Shown piece by piece: positions 40,301-53,030 of a stretch of 64,000 nucleotides of DNA. Source of the DNA: Diploscapter coronatus (lineage: Eukaryota; Nematoda; Chromadorea; Rhabditida; Rhabditidae). The DNA is taken from the NCBI GenBank assembly GCA_964036155.1, contig OZ038423.1, positions 59,969,249-60,033,248 on the forward strand, written 5' to 3'. The translations under genes and the position numbers were made by a program. Position 1 is the stretch's first letter, and each line of letters begins with the position of its first letter. A model generated the notes under the pieces. It made no database searches and had not been told where the DNA came from. It was given only the letters and a program-made list of their open reading frames with translations.

Positions 40301-43300
40301 AAATCCTCGAGGCGTAGATTGTTAGTAGGGGAAACATTAGGTAACGTGGGATTTAACATAGGCAAGGACATAAGATTTTGGGTAAGTCGAAAAGAATAAT
40401 CTTTTTCGGATCGTGCTTAGAAGCTCAACTCACATCGTCTTGATACGTTTGTCGATTGGGCTAAAAATTCGAAAAATTTTAATTTTCTCTAAAAATAATT
40501 CGATTTGCCCATGCGATTAATTCGCTTGTTAAAACTTTGTGCTTGAAACATGAATTTTGTGTGGAGGCGACAGCGAAGTATGAAAATCGATAATGGGCGG
40601 GGCTTAAAACTGCTAAGCCTCGCCCCTTTTGTGAAATCGGAGCACGCTCTTACATGTCTTCGGCTTGTTATCGTTGCACTGCATCATGTCCGATTTGAGC
40701 CGGTTTTGGGCGGTTTGAATTCTCAGCGAAATTGCCTTGAAAAACGGCTCATGGATATCCTTTTTCTTTAACCTTTGATAGAAGGATTGTTGGACCTAAA
40801 AATGGAAAAACAGGTCAGTCGATTTTTGTGTTTGTTATAAAAGTAATCAAATATACTCTAGTTACTTTTTTTAAAAACCCCATTTTCATTTCAAATTCCT
40901 GAAACCTACCTTATCATTACCCTCGTGAAGTAGAGCTTTGGCCAGACAAATAGCTTTGTAGAATATTTCACTGCTCGGCTCATTAATGATGATGTCGATA
41001 ACCAGATCAGAGGCCCCAGCTTCATTCAACTTGCATTGGATTTCATAAAGATTTCGTTCAGTCAACTTCACGGCGGCTTCATATTCTTTGCCTGAACTTT
41101 CAAAAAGTAGCCAAGGAATTTGGTATTTTCTAAAATCGCTCAAACCAAATGTATGGACTTCATAATCTCGTTCAATCTTCGATATTAGCAATAATTACTC
41201 TAATTATCTAGCTAATTAGCTAATTACCCGCTTTGTTTCCTCCTTTGATTCCCTCGACTACTTCTTCAATCTTCGATTGCTGCCTTTCGAACGGTGGCCT
41301 TTCATGCAGATCGAAATATCGCCTAATTAACTTCAACCGCAATTGCTCGCCCTGCAATCATCTCTACTTAATTACCCTAACTAATAACTATTTAATCAGC
41401 CCAACTATAGCAGATAGAATTGGAGAAGTTTGAAGCATGAAATCTAAACCCCATAAATGTGCATTCTCTTATCTTGTGTTATATTAATCTAAGCGTAATT
41501 TAGCGTCAACTGATTTTGTTAAAAATGGAGTGGAACCTAAAGTCTGTTTCAAGGTTAGCACCTCTTTTAAAAGTAAGGTTAGCCTTGGAAAAATGCTAGA
41601 TCCCGCCTATTTTTTGACAAAATCAGAGCGCTACAAAGCAGCCCTTGGAATCATACACAATATCAAGCTTGACGTCATTCTTTGCATACCATTTTCCAGA
41701 ATTTCTCCGGAACTCTCCGCTTCCATGAAGGCTATAGATTTAAAAAATGAAATATTTGAAAATTTAAACATAAAGTCAAATTTACGAAAAAGATTTTTAA
41801 AATAGTTTTAAAAAATACCAATTCCGTGAAGTTCTGCTTCGAACAATTGCACATTTTCCGGAGGGTTTGGAGGACTCGAGTGCAGAGATTGTCCTGTTTA
41901 TTGTGCATCAGGGTTTTGCAATGTTGGATCAATCTGAATGTTTTAATTTGAAATCTGATCCTCATCAAAAATATCTTTCTTTCTTCCATCTCATTGAATA
42001 TCTGTTTATTTTTATTATACTAAAAACAGTTTATCTTCATCGAAATATTCAGTTTTTCCTACTAAATTGCATCAAATTTACTGATATTTCTGGAGTTTCT
42101 CGAAAATCGAAATTTTCCTACTTCGTCACAACTCCTCCCTTAGCACACTGATCCCTGAGCTTTGATTCTTGCGGAAAGAGCATTTCTGAAATTAAATTAA
42201 TAGTTAACTTCGATTCAGATTTTAGTTTGTGCCTGGTGTATGAAGTACATCCACTAGAACACTTCCTTCAGCCGCGTGTAGTGGTAGAAGATAGAACTTG
42301 AACTCGCCTATCATCATCTAAAGCGTAAACTTTAAAAATTAAACAAGTTTCCAATATCCTAAACTCCACATGAAAAGTTGATCTTCATCGAAATTTTACA
42401 AATTTTAATTATAGCTTGAAAATTTACGTGATAGCAAGTGACGACGTTGGCCGAGTGGGTAGTGTCTCGAGTCGGGTTGTTATTTCTCAAGCCTGGCACC
42501 AACGAGTTAGTTCTATTTAATCTCTAAAATTGACTTTTTTCCAAGATTATACAAATATTAAGGTTGTCAAATTTCAGGGTTAGAATTATTCTTAGGGTCA
42601 CACGCCAATAAATTTGTGCTGACGCTTTAGAATTGTCGCAACGACGCAGCATGAAAATGATGCAACGCTTTTTTGGAAACTTTGCAACACACTAAGTAAA
42701 ATGTAATACAGAATTTGATTGATCAGATAGTAAGTCGGGGTTTCAAAAACTATGCTATAAAATGCATGAATTTAGTTTTGCATTAATGCTATCTGAATTT
42801 ATTGAGTTAAATTCATTTCAGGGCATTTCACTTCAAAATCACTCCCAAACCTCGATAACGACATTTATTAATTTGGGCTAAAAATTTAAAAAAAAATCGA
42901 TTTCTCAGAATTTTTTAAGATTACCTGATTTATCATGATAAATTTAGCCGAGTTTGCAGCGTATTTCCACCTTTCTCGCATATTCGGAGTGGATGAAATC
43001 GTTGGAATTGCCACGTGGGCGGGAAGACTGATGTTGTTTTCTTCGGCTAGAATTTTTTACGTTTCGAAAATCACACTATTTTCAGGTTTACATTACTTAA
43101 TGTTACGGATCTACGTTTATCATTTTAAAAATCAACCCTTAAACTAAAAAATGTTTCAGAGAATTTCATGGATTTTTTGAATTCCAAATATATAATGCAT
43201 CCCAAATCTTGGTTATTATTAAAAATCAACTACTTTTAAAATAAAAATCTGTTTCAGAAAATTAAAAATGTTTCCATCACTCAAAAATATCTCATTCCTG

Positions 43301-46300
43301 AATGATTTATCATTGTTAATTAAGACCAATTATCTAATTTAATTATCCTATTTAATTACCCCATTTGCTCAATCGCTTGACGCACTCCGCTACTCGGTAC
43401 CAATTCCTTGAAGATCTGCCAGCTTTCGTGGTTTTCAACCTCGTCTTCTCGAGGGTGTTCAAACTTTGCAGCAACGAAGAGAAGAGCTTTGAATGTTGCT
43501 GAAATAACTTAAATTTAAAAATGTTCACTTTTAAATTTAATTTTTTGTTAAGGTTACCTCAGTGAACAAATGTGCACTATCATGCATGATTTTTTGTTGA
43601 ATTTGAGTGACTTGAATGCTTTAATTTTCAGAATATGCAAGTGTTAAATTGTGAAAATGATAATGTGTTTTAAAGGTGTTAGCTCAAAATTGGTGACTGA
43701 ATAAGCTTCAGAATATCTTAGGTCTATTGTGAGTCCATTTGACTTATTTATGAGTGGCTATGCGCAACTTCAAATTTAAACTAATTAATTGACGAACTAA
43801 TAATTAGTGTTAAACAAAAAGACACACTATCTAGATCCTATTGCATTCATGGGTGTACGGAATGAAATTTTAAGATTTTCGGAACACAAAACGAAACGAA
43901 ATGAGCCCAGAAATGACCGAAATTACGGTTTTTCGGAACGGAGCGGAATATTCCGTACAGTCCTGATTGCATTCCGTGATTAAATTATCTACCATGCATG
44001 CTAGCTTTCAACACCCATTTCCCGTCGCTACCGTATGTTCATTGCAAACTAAAAATGTGATTAGTGGTATACTTAACTCTAAGCCAAGTATACTCAGTGC
44101 TTTGGGTTACGGTACTTTCGACGTCACAAGGTAACCTTACATGGATATCGACCTTTGCCGCTTCAGCATACGGTCGTTCGAAGAACTTCATCAGAATTTC
44201 GGTTACGGTATGACAAATGTACTGTTCCAATTCCACATAATTTGCATTGGGTCTTGCGGCCTCTTTCAGCTGAAATTATAAGCACGATTTCAGGAGTTTA
44301 TGATTTTAGGAACTTTCAACAATTAAAGGCGTAAAATCTACAAGAGCTCCATTTTATATTCGCAGAAAGTTTCCAAAATTTGGAAACCTACTTTATTAAC
44401 ATCCTGTAGCATATTATGCAGAATCGCATCGACGTATTCCGGTTTGTAAGCGTCTTTCATCTCAGCGTCCGTGTCGATGTAACAATGGAGAAGAAATTGC
44501 AAGTACGCGGTTTTTACCTGAAACGTAATTTCCGCTAATCACGCTAGTTAAAAATATGGCATTTTGTAAAGTTACACACGTTTGTCTTTACTTTATCGAT
44601 ATTATTTCTTATTTTTAAGCGATTTAAAAAATACCTCTATCAGACATTTCGGCGATGTAACGACTCTAACAATGTGCTCCATAGGTATTTCTGAGGCGCA
44701 TTTTAACTCCGTACTTCCATTTTTACCCCGAGTACAAAGCGAGAGCAGTCTGGAATTTTTGAAAACATTAGAGTCTGGCATCTTAACGATCAGGGCTGCG
44801 CGAAACTTTGACTTCGAATTTAAAAAAAAATTTCGACTTCGCATAGCTGCTACCACCAATGAGCGATCTAACCTCACTAGCTCGACGTGATATTTTAGTG
44901 GGTGAGTGGAGTCCAGATAGGGAGGCGCGCTAGCCATCATTTGTTCTAACTGCTCGAAGGAAGCGTTATCAACGTAGAGTTGCCGGACTTCATCTGACGC
45001 CGAACAGATCTTGATTAGGCAAGTAAATGTTTAATTATCGAGTTAATTACCTCCTGAGCGACCTTCTCTTGACAAGTTTCAATCTCTTTGTCGAAAACGC
45101 AAACTAACGACTGAAGAAGCTCTAGGAATATCGCGTTTCGGGCCTTAATTAGAGTAATTAGGTGATTAAGTAGGAAAATGAAGTAGCTAATTACCTTGTG
45201 CTCAATTAAGTTGACGATATGGGCAATTAGGTCTTCGGAAACGTTAGAAGAGAGGGTTCGGTTGTTTCGGAAAATCGACACGAGGGTAGCGACTTCTTCG
45301 ACCTAAAATTGGATGTTTTAGACTTTACTATAACTTCTTTTTTAAATGATACTGAATTTAATAATTGATTCTATGGATAATGAATATGAGCCCGTATTTT
45401 ATGTTTCGAAGTCTTTCTGGCTGAACAGAAAACATTTTCAAATAAGCTTCAAATTCCATGATATCTCTCCAAAAATACTTAATTCAATAGATCTTTCACT
45501 TAGTGGAGGCAACTTAAATTGTTTTTTTTTTTCGAAAACCGCTCCTAAATTTTAAAAAAATTTACCGTCTCGACCCTGAGCATGCCCTCCTTCGCATCTT
45601 TCTCGATGGAAATGTACTTATAAAGACGACCCTGATTCTCCTTGTTACCCTTGCAGAAGCTTCGAAGAAATTCATGCGACAAAGTGATCAGTTTCGGCAT
45701 TTCCGAGTCGTTTTTCTTGTCATATGGTACGCTAAAATTTTGAATTCGACATGATTTTATCATTTTTATGGCTCCACTTCTAAAAATGTGATGTCATCTA
45801 AATTTCTACCTGATGAACTCCAGCACGACCTCGTAAACCCGCATGTTCCTCAGTAATTGTTGGTTCATTTGGTCGGGTTTGTCTTCTCGGTAGCAAAGCC
45901 TTTTGATCCGGACAAGGATTTGACGGATGAGTGGGTATGCGATAAGGGGGGCCTGAATTTGGAAATATTATTGACTTTGAAACTTTTGAAATACGTCTCA
46001 AGCTATTTTAGGACAATGTCAACTTTTTGAACTAATATTAGAACAGGGTTAGGGAGAGCTATTAAATAAAATAAGTTAACATGCTTCAAAAAATCGAATG
46101 TTAGTATATGAATACTAAATATCATTGTATGATAGTGACCAGAAAAAATGAATAAGGCCATAAATAAGCTAATTAATTAGGACAATTAACTCGAGCTAAT
46201 TAGTTAGTTGTGCACGCTAAGTGTACCACAGATAAGGGTGCGCTTGTGATTGCGAAAACGACTGCCTCCTCCGAAGCATTACTAAGCTGAAGTAAAAAAG

Positions 46301-49300
46301 ACGTTTTTCATGTAGCACCATTTTAAGGCAGCTTGGATAATTCGTGGCTTCGTTGCTTCGTAGACTACGAAATAGTATGGAAAAAAAGTTCTGCCTACCT
46401 TGCCCTATAACCTTAACTATGGGCTACGAACAGGGCTGATCAAAGACTAAAATTTAAAAGAAAAAAAAAACTCAAAGTCAAAGACAGCGACAAAACTTTG
46501 TTCAGCTCTGGCTACGAATATACGAAGCTACGAGTTAGCCAAATTGCTATTCTTAACAACTAAGTAATACCTTATCCGACAGTTCTTGTAACGCTAACGC
46601 TGCGTCGTTCCGGTCTTCCTTTATCAAGAGACGGTTCAGAAGTCTCAGACATTCATCCTAAAATATTGAAATAAAAATTTTAATTGCGAGAATAATTTTA
46701 TTTAGTCTAAAAGTGCACCTAATTTAACATAGTTATTTAAGTTGGTTAATTCAAACCTAAATTTAAATTATACCTTGGTGTTAGGATAGTGCTCATTGAT
46801 TATCTCGATGACGGCTTTCATCAGATCCTCGGAAGAAAAGGCCTTTGTCGTGACGAGATTGTGCTCTTCCAAATCTTTTCTAGTGATTCGATCTTCGCGA
46901 TCTTCTCTCTGGTCGATGGATTGTCTGAAATGAGGAAATGCTTAAAAGTTAATTAAGTTTCAAAAAATAAGATTAACTTGATTTTAGCTTCTCTTAAGTG
47001 CTCCACTTTAAGACATTTTTAAATCATTCAACTTCTACCTCTTATCTCCATGCACCCATAACTCTGATTTCTCCGTCAGGTTCTTCAGGATGAATAGATC
47101 CCTGTCGACTTGGCGGTAGTTCTCGACGTCATCTTGAGACACCAGTAACTGTACCTGCTTCAGATCTTCTAATAATTCCTGGTACTGGGTGAAGTGCCGG
47201 AAAAGAACTTTCAGCGCTATGCTGGTCAATGGCGGATAGTCTGACATGGTCATCTGGAGTAGAATTGCCTGAAGTTGATAATTCGTTTAGTTGACGTCTT
47301 CATGAATTTAGCATCATTTTTGCAAAGAAAGCGAAATAATTTCCCTACCAGAAGTTGCTGTCCTTCCTTGCCATCGAGATGTAACTCATGCCCTGCCGAC
47401 TGATAGATCGCATCGTACAACTGAGCCGTCATCGCTTCATTGATTCTGGCCGAATGGACCAGACTTCCATCAACGTCACAGGGGAAGTTGGTCTAAAGTT
47501 CAAGTTTCGTCGATTACAGAATTTCTGCCAAAACACCTTGAACCAGGAAAGAGCCATGGTGATGCGGTAGTCCCTTCTCACGTCCATGACGAATTGCAGG
47601 ATCTCGGCCACAGTCAGCTTCGCTTTGACCCTTAGTTGTCGCGATTCCTTGCTTCTAACGGATTCTTCAATGCCGTTCACTTCCTTGTCAGCGGTATTTC
47701 TGTTCCGATTGGCGTTTCCAGTGGTTAACATCGTCGTTGTCACTCGATTCATGCTGTGAGCGATCAGATTCATCCCGTGGGTGACCTTCCGAGTTCTTCT
47801 CTTGTCGTTTGGCTGATCATCCACGATTGCTAGGAGGTTCTGAAAATCGACTTTAAACACGCGTGATATTCTCAGATACTCTTTTTATTATTAGAAATCA
47901 GCAAGTAAATAAACTCCATGGGAAAAATGAAGGTTTTCGACTTAGATATTTTCGTAGCATACCTGAGCCAACTGAAGTAGCTTGTCGAAGGAGTAGAACC
48001 CGAATTGCGCAAGAGCCTTTGACAAAGTGACAATTTCATAGGTCAGTTTGTTCATATTGACGCTTTGGGCGTCGCTCTTCAGGACCGGGCCTTCATTCTG
48101 GAACTTCGCTGATTGAAACAGACGATGTTAATTGATATCGGTACCTGGTCTCGTAGGGAAATGAGGTACTCATCGACTGTCGACAGGACCTTCTGACTGA
48201 TCCTTTCCCCGATCCTGACTCGGCTACCATCGGAATAACCCTCCACTGACGTCGACTCATAGGTATGAATATTCACGTTCATCGGAATATCCCACCACAG
48301 TCTCGCATGCCGGATTGCGGACAGAGGACTGCCCCGGACGATGTGCAGATGAAGAAGAAGTCGAGTGAACGAGGCACGGACCTCGTACGGCAGCCTTGAG
48401 TCCGACATACACTTCAACACGAGGTCTGCAGGGAGTTGATGAGAGATGTTCATCAGCTTCCTTTCCGGTGGTGGATCGATCGCGAGGTATTGCTGTTCTT
48501 GACACATTTGAGCAAGTAGGTCAAGTTGGTGTCTAAAAATTATAATTTCAAAAAATCGGCGATTTGCATTGAATTTTCGCCGAGTATTGACTCCAAATAC
48601 GTTGCATCAATACTATTAAAAAATTTTAGGGGTTTTTTTTTCAAATCTTTTATCTGATAGTACCATGGTGTAACGTTTCATTAAATATCAATTTTATGTT
48701 GCAAAATTCACCAAGGTTTTTATTTTTATAAAATTCGAATAAGGTAGTCTTTTTACCCCGACTATGATTTAAAGATTATTTAATACCTGTAATAATCAAG
48801 AAATCTTGCATCCTCATTATGTATTGCGGCTGCTTCCGAGACGTTCACAAGCTTTCTCAGGTTCTCTTGACCCCATCCGATGTAGACTTCGCCGTCAATC
48901 AACTTGGTGTCCATGAAGATATCCCTGTGCCGCTCACTCAACACCGAGTTACAGATGAGCTCTTGGATCTTCTTGTTGGCTTCACCCCTGCATACGCACA
49001 AGTCCGCTAGATAATCAAGAAATTTCCCTTGTCGGTTGTTCCGAACCAGCTCCACGAATCTTTCCACGTGAGGGGTCTTAACGTATTTCTCCAGTAGCTT
49101 TGGGTTGTTGTGAAGGACCGCCTATAATTATATTTAAGGTAATAATTAAGGCAATCAAATAAGATAACTACCGTCATGGTGTCCTCAGCCATCAAATCGA
49201 ATCCAATCTGTTCCTGGATCTGTCCGAACTTCTCCGCGAGATACTCCTGGTTCTTTCTGTAGTTGACTTGCGAGTACTTCAGCAGACAGTAGCATAGCTG

Positions 49301-52300
49301 GAACATCGTCTTGAAGACTTCGTTTCTGCCGTCGTTCAGCTCAGAGGGAGAATTTAGAAGGGGTGGGAGCTCGGTTTTGCCTTGTCTGGGGAGGAATGGA
49401 GCTTTTAGTAGCAAGAATATTTGGTCCAACACTTCCTGCTCTCTCAGAAGCTTCTGTCGATCTCTGCAATCAATTTCGTAGCTTCTTCAGAATATGCACA
49501 ATTTTAGTTCGGAGATTAAATTTTCTCTAAAATTATACCTGGACGGAGAAAAATCGCTGACTTTCAGTGGGTTGATCATGTGGTTGGTCGTATTCGTGAC
49601 GAAATAGATACATTCCGTCAGCAATTGAATTGTGACATTGATCAGTTCCTTGGAAATGACGGAGCCAATCCTGATCAGCCTGATGAAATCCTTCAAGGCT
49701 TTGCAGGCGTCATTGGTGAAGTCGAGGTCGCGGACCTGGAGATAATTAGGCAATTGAAGTAATTAACGCGAGACAATTACCTCATTAGGAGAAACCGGGA
49801 GCAGAGCAAATGTCTCCTTGTCAATTCGATTGTTCTCCAGAATCACTCGGACCCAGCCTTTCTCGTTCTTGCTAAATTAGCTGCCCTAGTTATCTCCACT
49901 TAATTACTTTAATTACCTCGAATAATAGAGATTGGCTTTCTCAGTTGCGTTCGTCGCATGAACCCAATATCCTGTTGCTTCATGTTGAAGTCTGACGAAG
50001 GACCGGGCAGCGACTTCTTTGTTGTTCTAAAATTTTTAGGTGACGTCATGGTGTTATATATATTTTAAATGACGTCACATGTGACGCCTTTAAAAGGCGT
50101 AGTATTTTAAAGAAATGACGTTCTACCTTCGTGATTATACTCGGATCTAATGAAAACAGTAGACTCTTGTCAGACTCAGGGAAGTCCGATTTGATGGGAA
50201 CCAGGAAATAATATCCAGCGTCGATATGCTCATCGTGACCCTCTAAATTAGCACATCTGAGGGTTATGGTATTTTTAAAATACCCATATTTTCTCCGTAG
50301 TAGTTCGTGGGTGGCTGAAGATAGGAGTCTTTCGTCCTGAAATTAATCAAATTATAATCATCATTGATTTAGTTTGAATTAGTTTTGTTATTTTAATTCA
50401 TGCAAAACAGCCCGTACCATAATTATTTCAAATGTTAGCCGATAAATATTGAAACTAATTTCTTTAAAATGTTAGAAGTAGGAAACTCAGGGTTTTTTAA
50501 CTGTTACCTCTCCAGGGTTGATCTTCGACTAAAAATTTGTTATTTTCGGGGTCAAATTTCATTTTAGATGACTATTTGAGGAAGAAAAGCTCAATATTTA
50601 TGATTTTTATTATGGAAATTTACTTTGTATGCAGCAAACTGGCCCTCCTTCCGTTAGTAGCTGGTTTGGCAAGCTGATTGGCCTTCTGTAATTAAATTCT
50701 TAATCATCTTAGGTTCCAAATTTAATGCAACTTTTGATATGTGATGCAAATATTGCTTTTATAATTTTCAATTATAAACTCTTTAATACCATGATTAAAT
50801 AGTTTTAATTAGTACCTGTACAGTCAAATACATGTCTGTGGCCAAATGCTTGAACCGGAAAGTCTCTCTCCATTTCGCTGAACCACCGCGGTACGCGTCT
50901 TTTTGAACCACCTGAAATGTTCGAGCTTCAGGATTTTATTAAGAATATTATTATTTAATTTCACATTAATCGAAAAGCGAATTTCCAATAATAAATAAAC
51001 AATATTTCCACTGTCCCCCGTCGACTCTCTTTCTCTGCGCTCTAGTCTCCCTCTTTGGCATAGTCGTGACGCGCATTTCTCGCAAGGCGCTCTTTAACGC
51101 ATCAACTGGCACTTCCTTTGACCGATACAATAAATAAAGTCCTAAAAAGGCTGAAACCCACCTGAACTTCCCAAAGAGCTCTGGAACTCGTTGCATCTGC
51201 GGCCGAAGGTCTGTTGGTCATTCTCAGGAAGACGACGTCTTGCAAAGGGATTGACTTCGGGATTGCATCCAGAGTTAAGAAGGTTTGTTGATCGGCATGG
51301 AATAATCTTACGACATCGCCCTAAAATGGAAAACCGATAGTTAAAAATCAATAAAATCGCTATTTTGATTTCATGTCGTGATATTTAGAGTATTTTCATT
51401 TTATCCATGTTTCTCGAAATACCTTATAGTTTTACATAAATTATCGCAAATGATTGTGAGATGAATACGCGTCTTATAAATTAATTATTATCGTTATAAA
51501 ATATCAAATTTTACCGATTTCAAAATGTCCTCTTGATTTTCATTGTAGAGCAGGAACATGAATACCTGCCATTCCGTCAATTCATTTAGACAGTTTACCT
51601 AAATATTGAAGTTCAGATTTTGGTGAAACTTCAAACTAAATTATGAAGCTTCAATTAACTTCTAACTAACTTCAACGGAATTTGGATGGTCCGGGAGTTT
51701 GAAGTGGGAGATGTGAAGTTGGTGCTTCGAATGGCCTGCCGGAGTGGGTTGGGATGACGTTACAGAATATGGGATCAGAGAGATCTTGTTTCCTGCTGCT
51801 ACCTAAAATATGTTTTTAAAAATTGATATTTTTAAACTGCTACGTTATCTCCGAGAGCATAATGCTTGTAAGCTGGCTCTATGATGAACCAGCTTCCTTC
51901 ATTACCGGCGCGGTCAAGGTAGACCTAAAATTTAGTCTGTTTCAGGGAATTGCATGATCTAAGGTATCAAAATATCGTTAATATCAGTACTTAATTAGCA
52001 TGATTATTTCAAGTAAAATAGTTACATAAAAACTGAATGTCTCAAAATATTCCATCATTTGGGATCAAAAACAAGTTTTACTTTCGGCTTCCCTTTCAGG
52101 TTTCAGAATATTTGATTAAGTTTTCAAATGTTTACCTTCATAGCGTTCCTCTCACATTTAGCTGGAGAATTTTTCTGGACGGTGATGTACTTGTCTGATT
52201 TCACATGAAGTAATTGCACTGTGGTTCCGTACTGAAATCACAATCATATCCAATTTAGTCTCAGATCCAATTTAAGTAAAAATTACCTGAACGACAGAGC

Positions 52301-53030
52301 CTAGCGTCTTTCGGAATTCCAGTTCATTTTGTTCATTTTCCTTGTCCGCAGCTATCCGAAGTTTGTTCATCATTTCTGCGTCGAATGTAGATTCTCCGGA
52401 TTGAAATCGCTTCTGCTCGGTCCAGAGTTGTTTCTATAAGTTTCAATTAAAATGTGCATGTTGAAATTAAAAATTCTATAATTTCATCTGAAGTGTAACT
52501 GCTAATTCCAGTATAATATCAAAAATAAGCAATCTCATATAATTCAGCAGGTGATTTAATAAAATTTGCCTGAGCCGCATATCGGTTGACCGGGCAGATC
52601 TTGAAAAGACAATCCCTGAATTTCTTCGGTGGACTTTCCGGTCTTCCATCTCTCAACTCGATGATGCAACGGTCATCAACCAGACTAAAGTTTCAAATTT
52701 TTATGCTTCAAGAAAAATGAAGCAGAAAATAATCGAAATCGTAAGTATTGTCGTGTTCGATTAGCCGATATTTAAGAATCTCAAAATAATAAATCGTCTA
52801 AAATGTTACGTTTCAAGATAAATGAGTAAGAAATATTTCAAATTAAAGTAATCAGTCGCGTGAAGTCATTGATGGCATAAAATTTACCCTAAAGTCGATA
52901 GGAATCCCCTGTGATCTTGTGACTCTTCCGAATATAGCGAAATAATATCCCCGATGTGAAGTAGGGCTGTATTTCCACCTTCCATGGACATACCCATCGT
53001 CAATTTTCGACCGAGGTTGTGGAAAGCCAT
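34349..53030 (-). CDS. ITPR: Inositol 1,4,5-trisphosphate receptor, complete gene (span; many exons)
   Basis: Start ATG at 53030 (exon 52888-53030: [15 protein letters not shown]), stop TGA at 34349. The second exon ends at 52684 and holds NPPKKF-type [19 protein letters not shown], the signature of the IP3R suppressor domain. MIR repeats follow (51850-52240), then the long regulatory RIH/armadillo region. C-terminal exons placed: 41228-41351, 40910-41091, 40654-40795, 40434-40460 (27-base microexon), 39549-39723, 39256-39421, 39082-39207, 38872-38979, 38712-38822, 38518-38671, 38304-38428, 38154-38257, 37917-38075, 37725-37800, 37556-37675, 37425-37506, 37257-37380, 36921-37088, 36641-36788, 36221-36409, 35729-35841, 35303-35484, 34972-35116, 34772-34864, 34418-34493, 34349-34372. 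Pore filter [14 protein letters not shown]6 [16 protein letters not shown]; zinc finger CFVCGLE. It forms the ER calcium-release channel. Exons around 41352-43500 remain partly unassigned. Confidence 0.93.
34531..34725 (-). mobile_element. Diverged TIR / tRNA-like element in the last-but-one IP3R intron
   Basis: On the minus strand it follows the same order as the element at 1178-1394: tttcgag near one end, ctgaccaag, tggcagcgtggtgtagtag, atagcgagttag and gagaagct at the other end. It lies wholly in the 278-base intron 34494-34771, which is otherwise of ordinary length for this gene. Confidence 0.55.
40434..40460 (-). other. 27-base IP3R microexon in a possible alternative-splice site
   Basis: Bounded on the minus strand by ttttag and gtgag. 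It inserts nine residues ([13 protein letters not shown]) in frame between exons 40654-40795 and 39549-39723, and its ends restore phase 1 on both sides. It lies in the regulatory region between family-conserved blocks, where vertebrate receptors also vary by splicing. Confidence 0.6.

Noticed and set aside
42440..42520. Possible tRNA (ttggccgagtggg word)
   Set aside because: A box-like start is present, but no B box or cloverleaf can be paired. It lies inside the IP3R gene and is probably chance or a relic.
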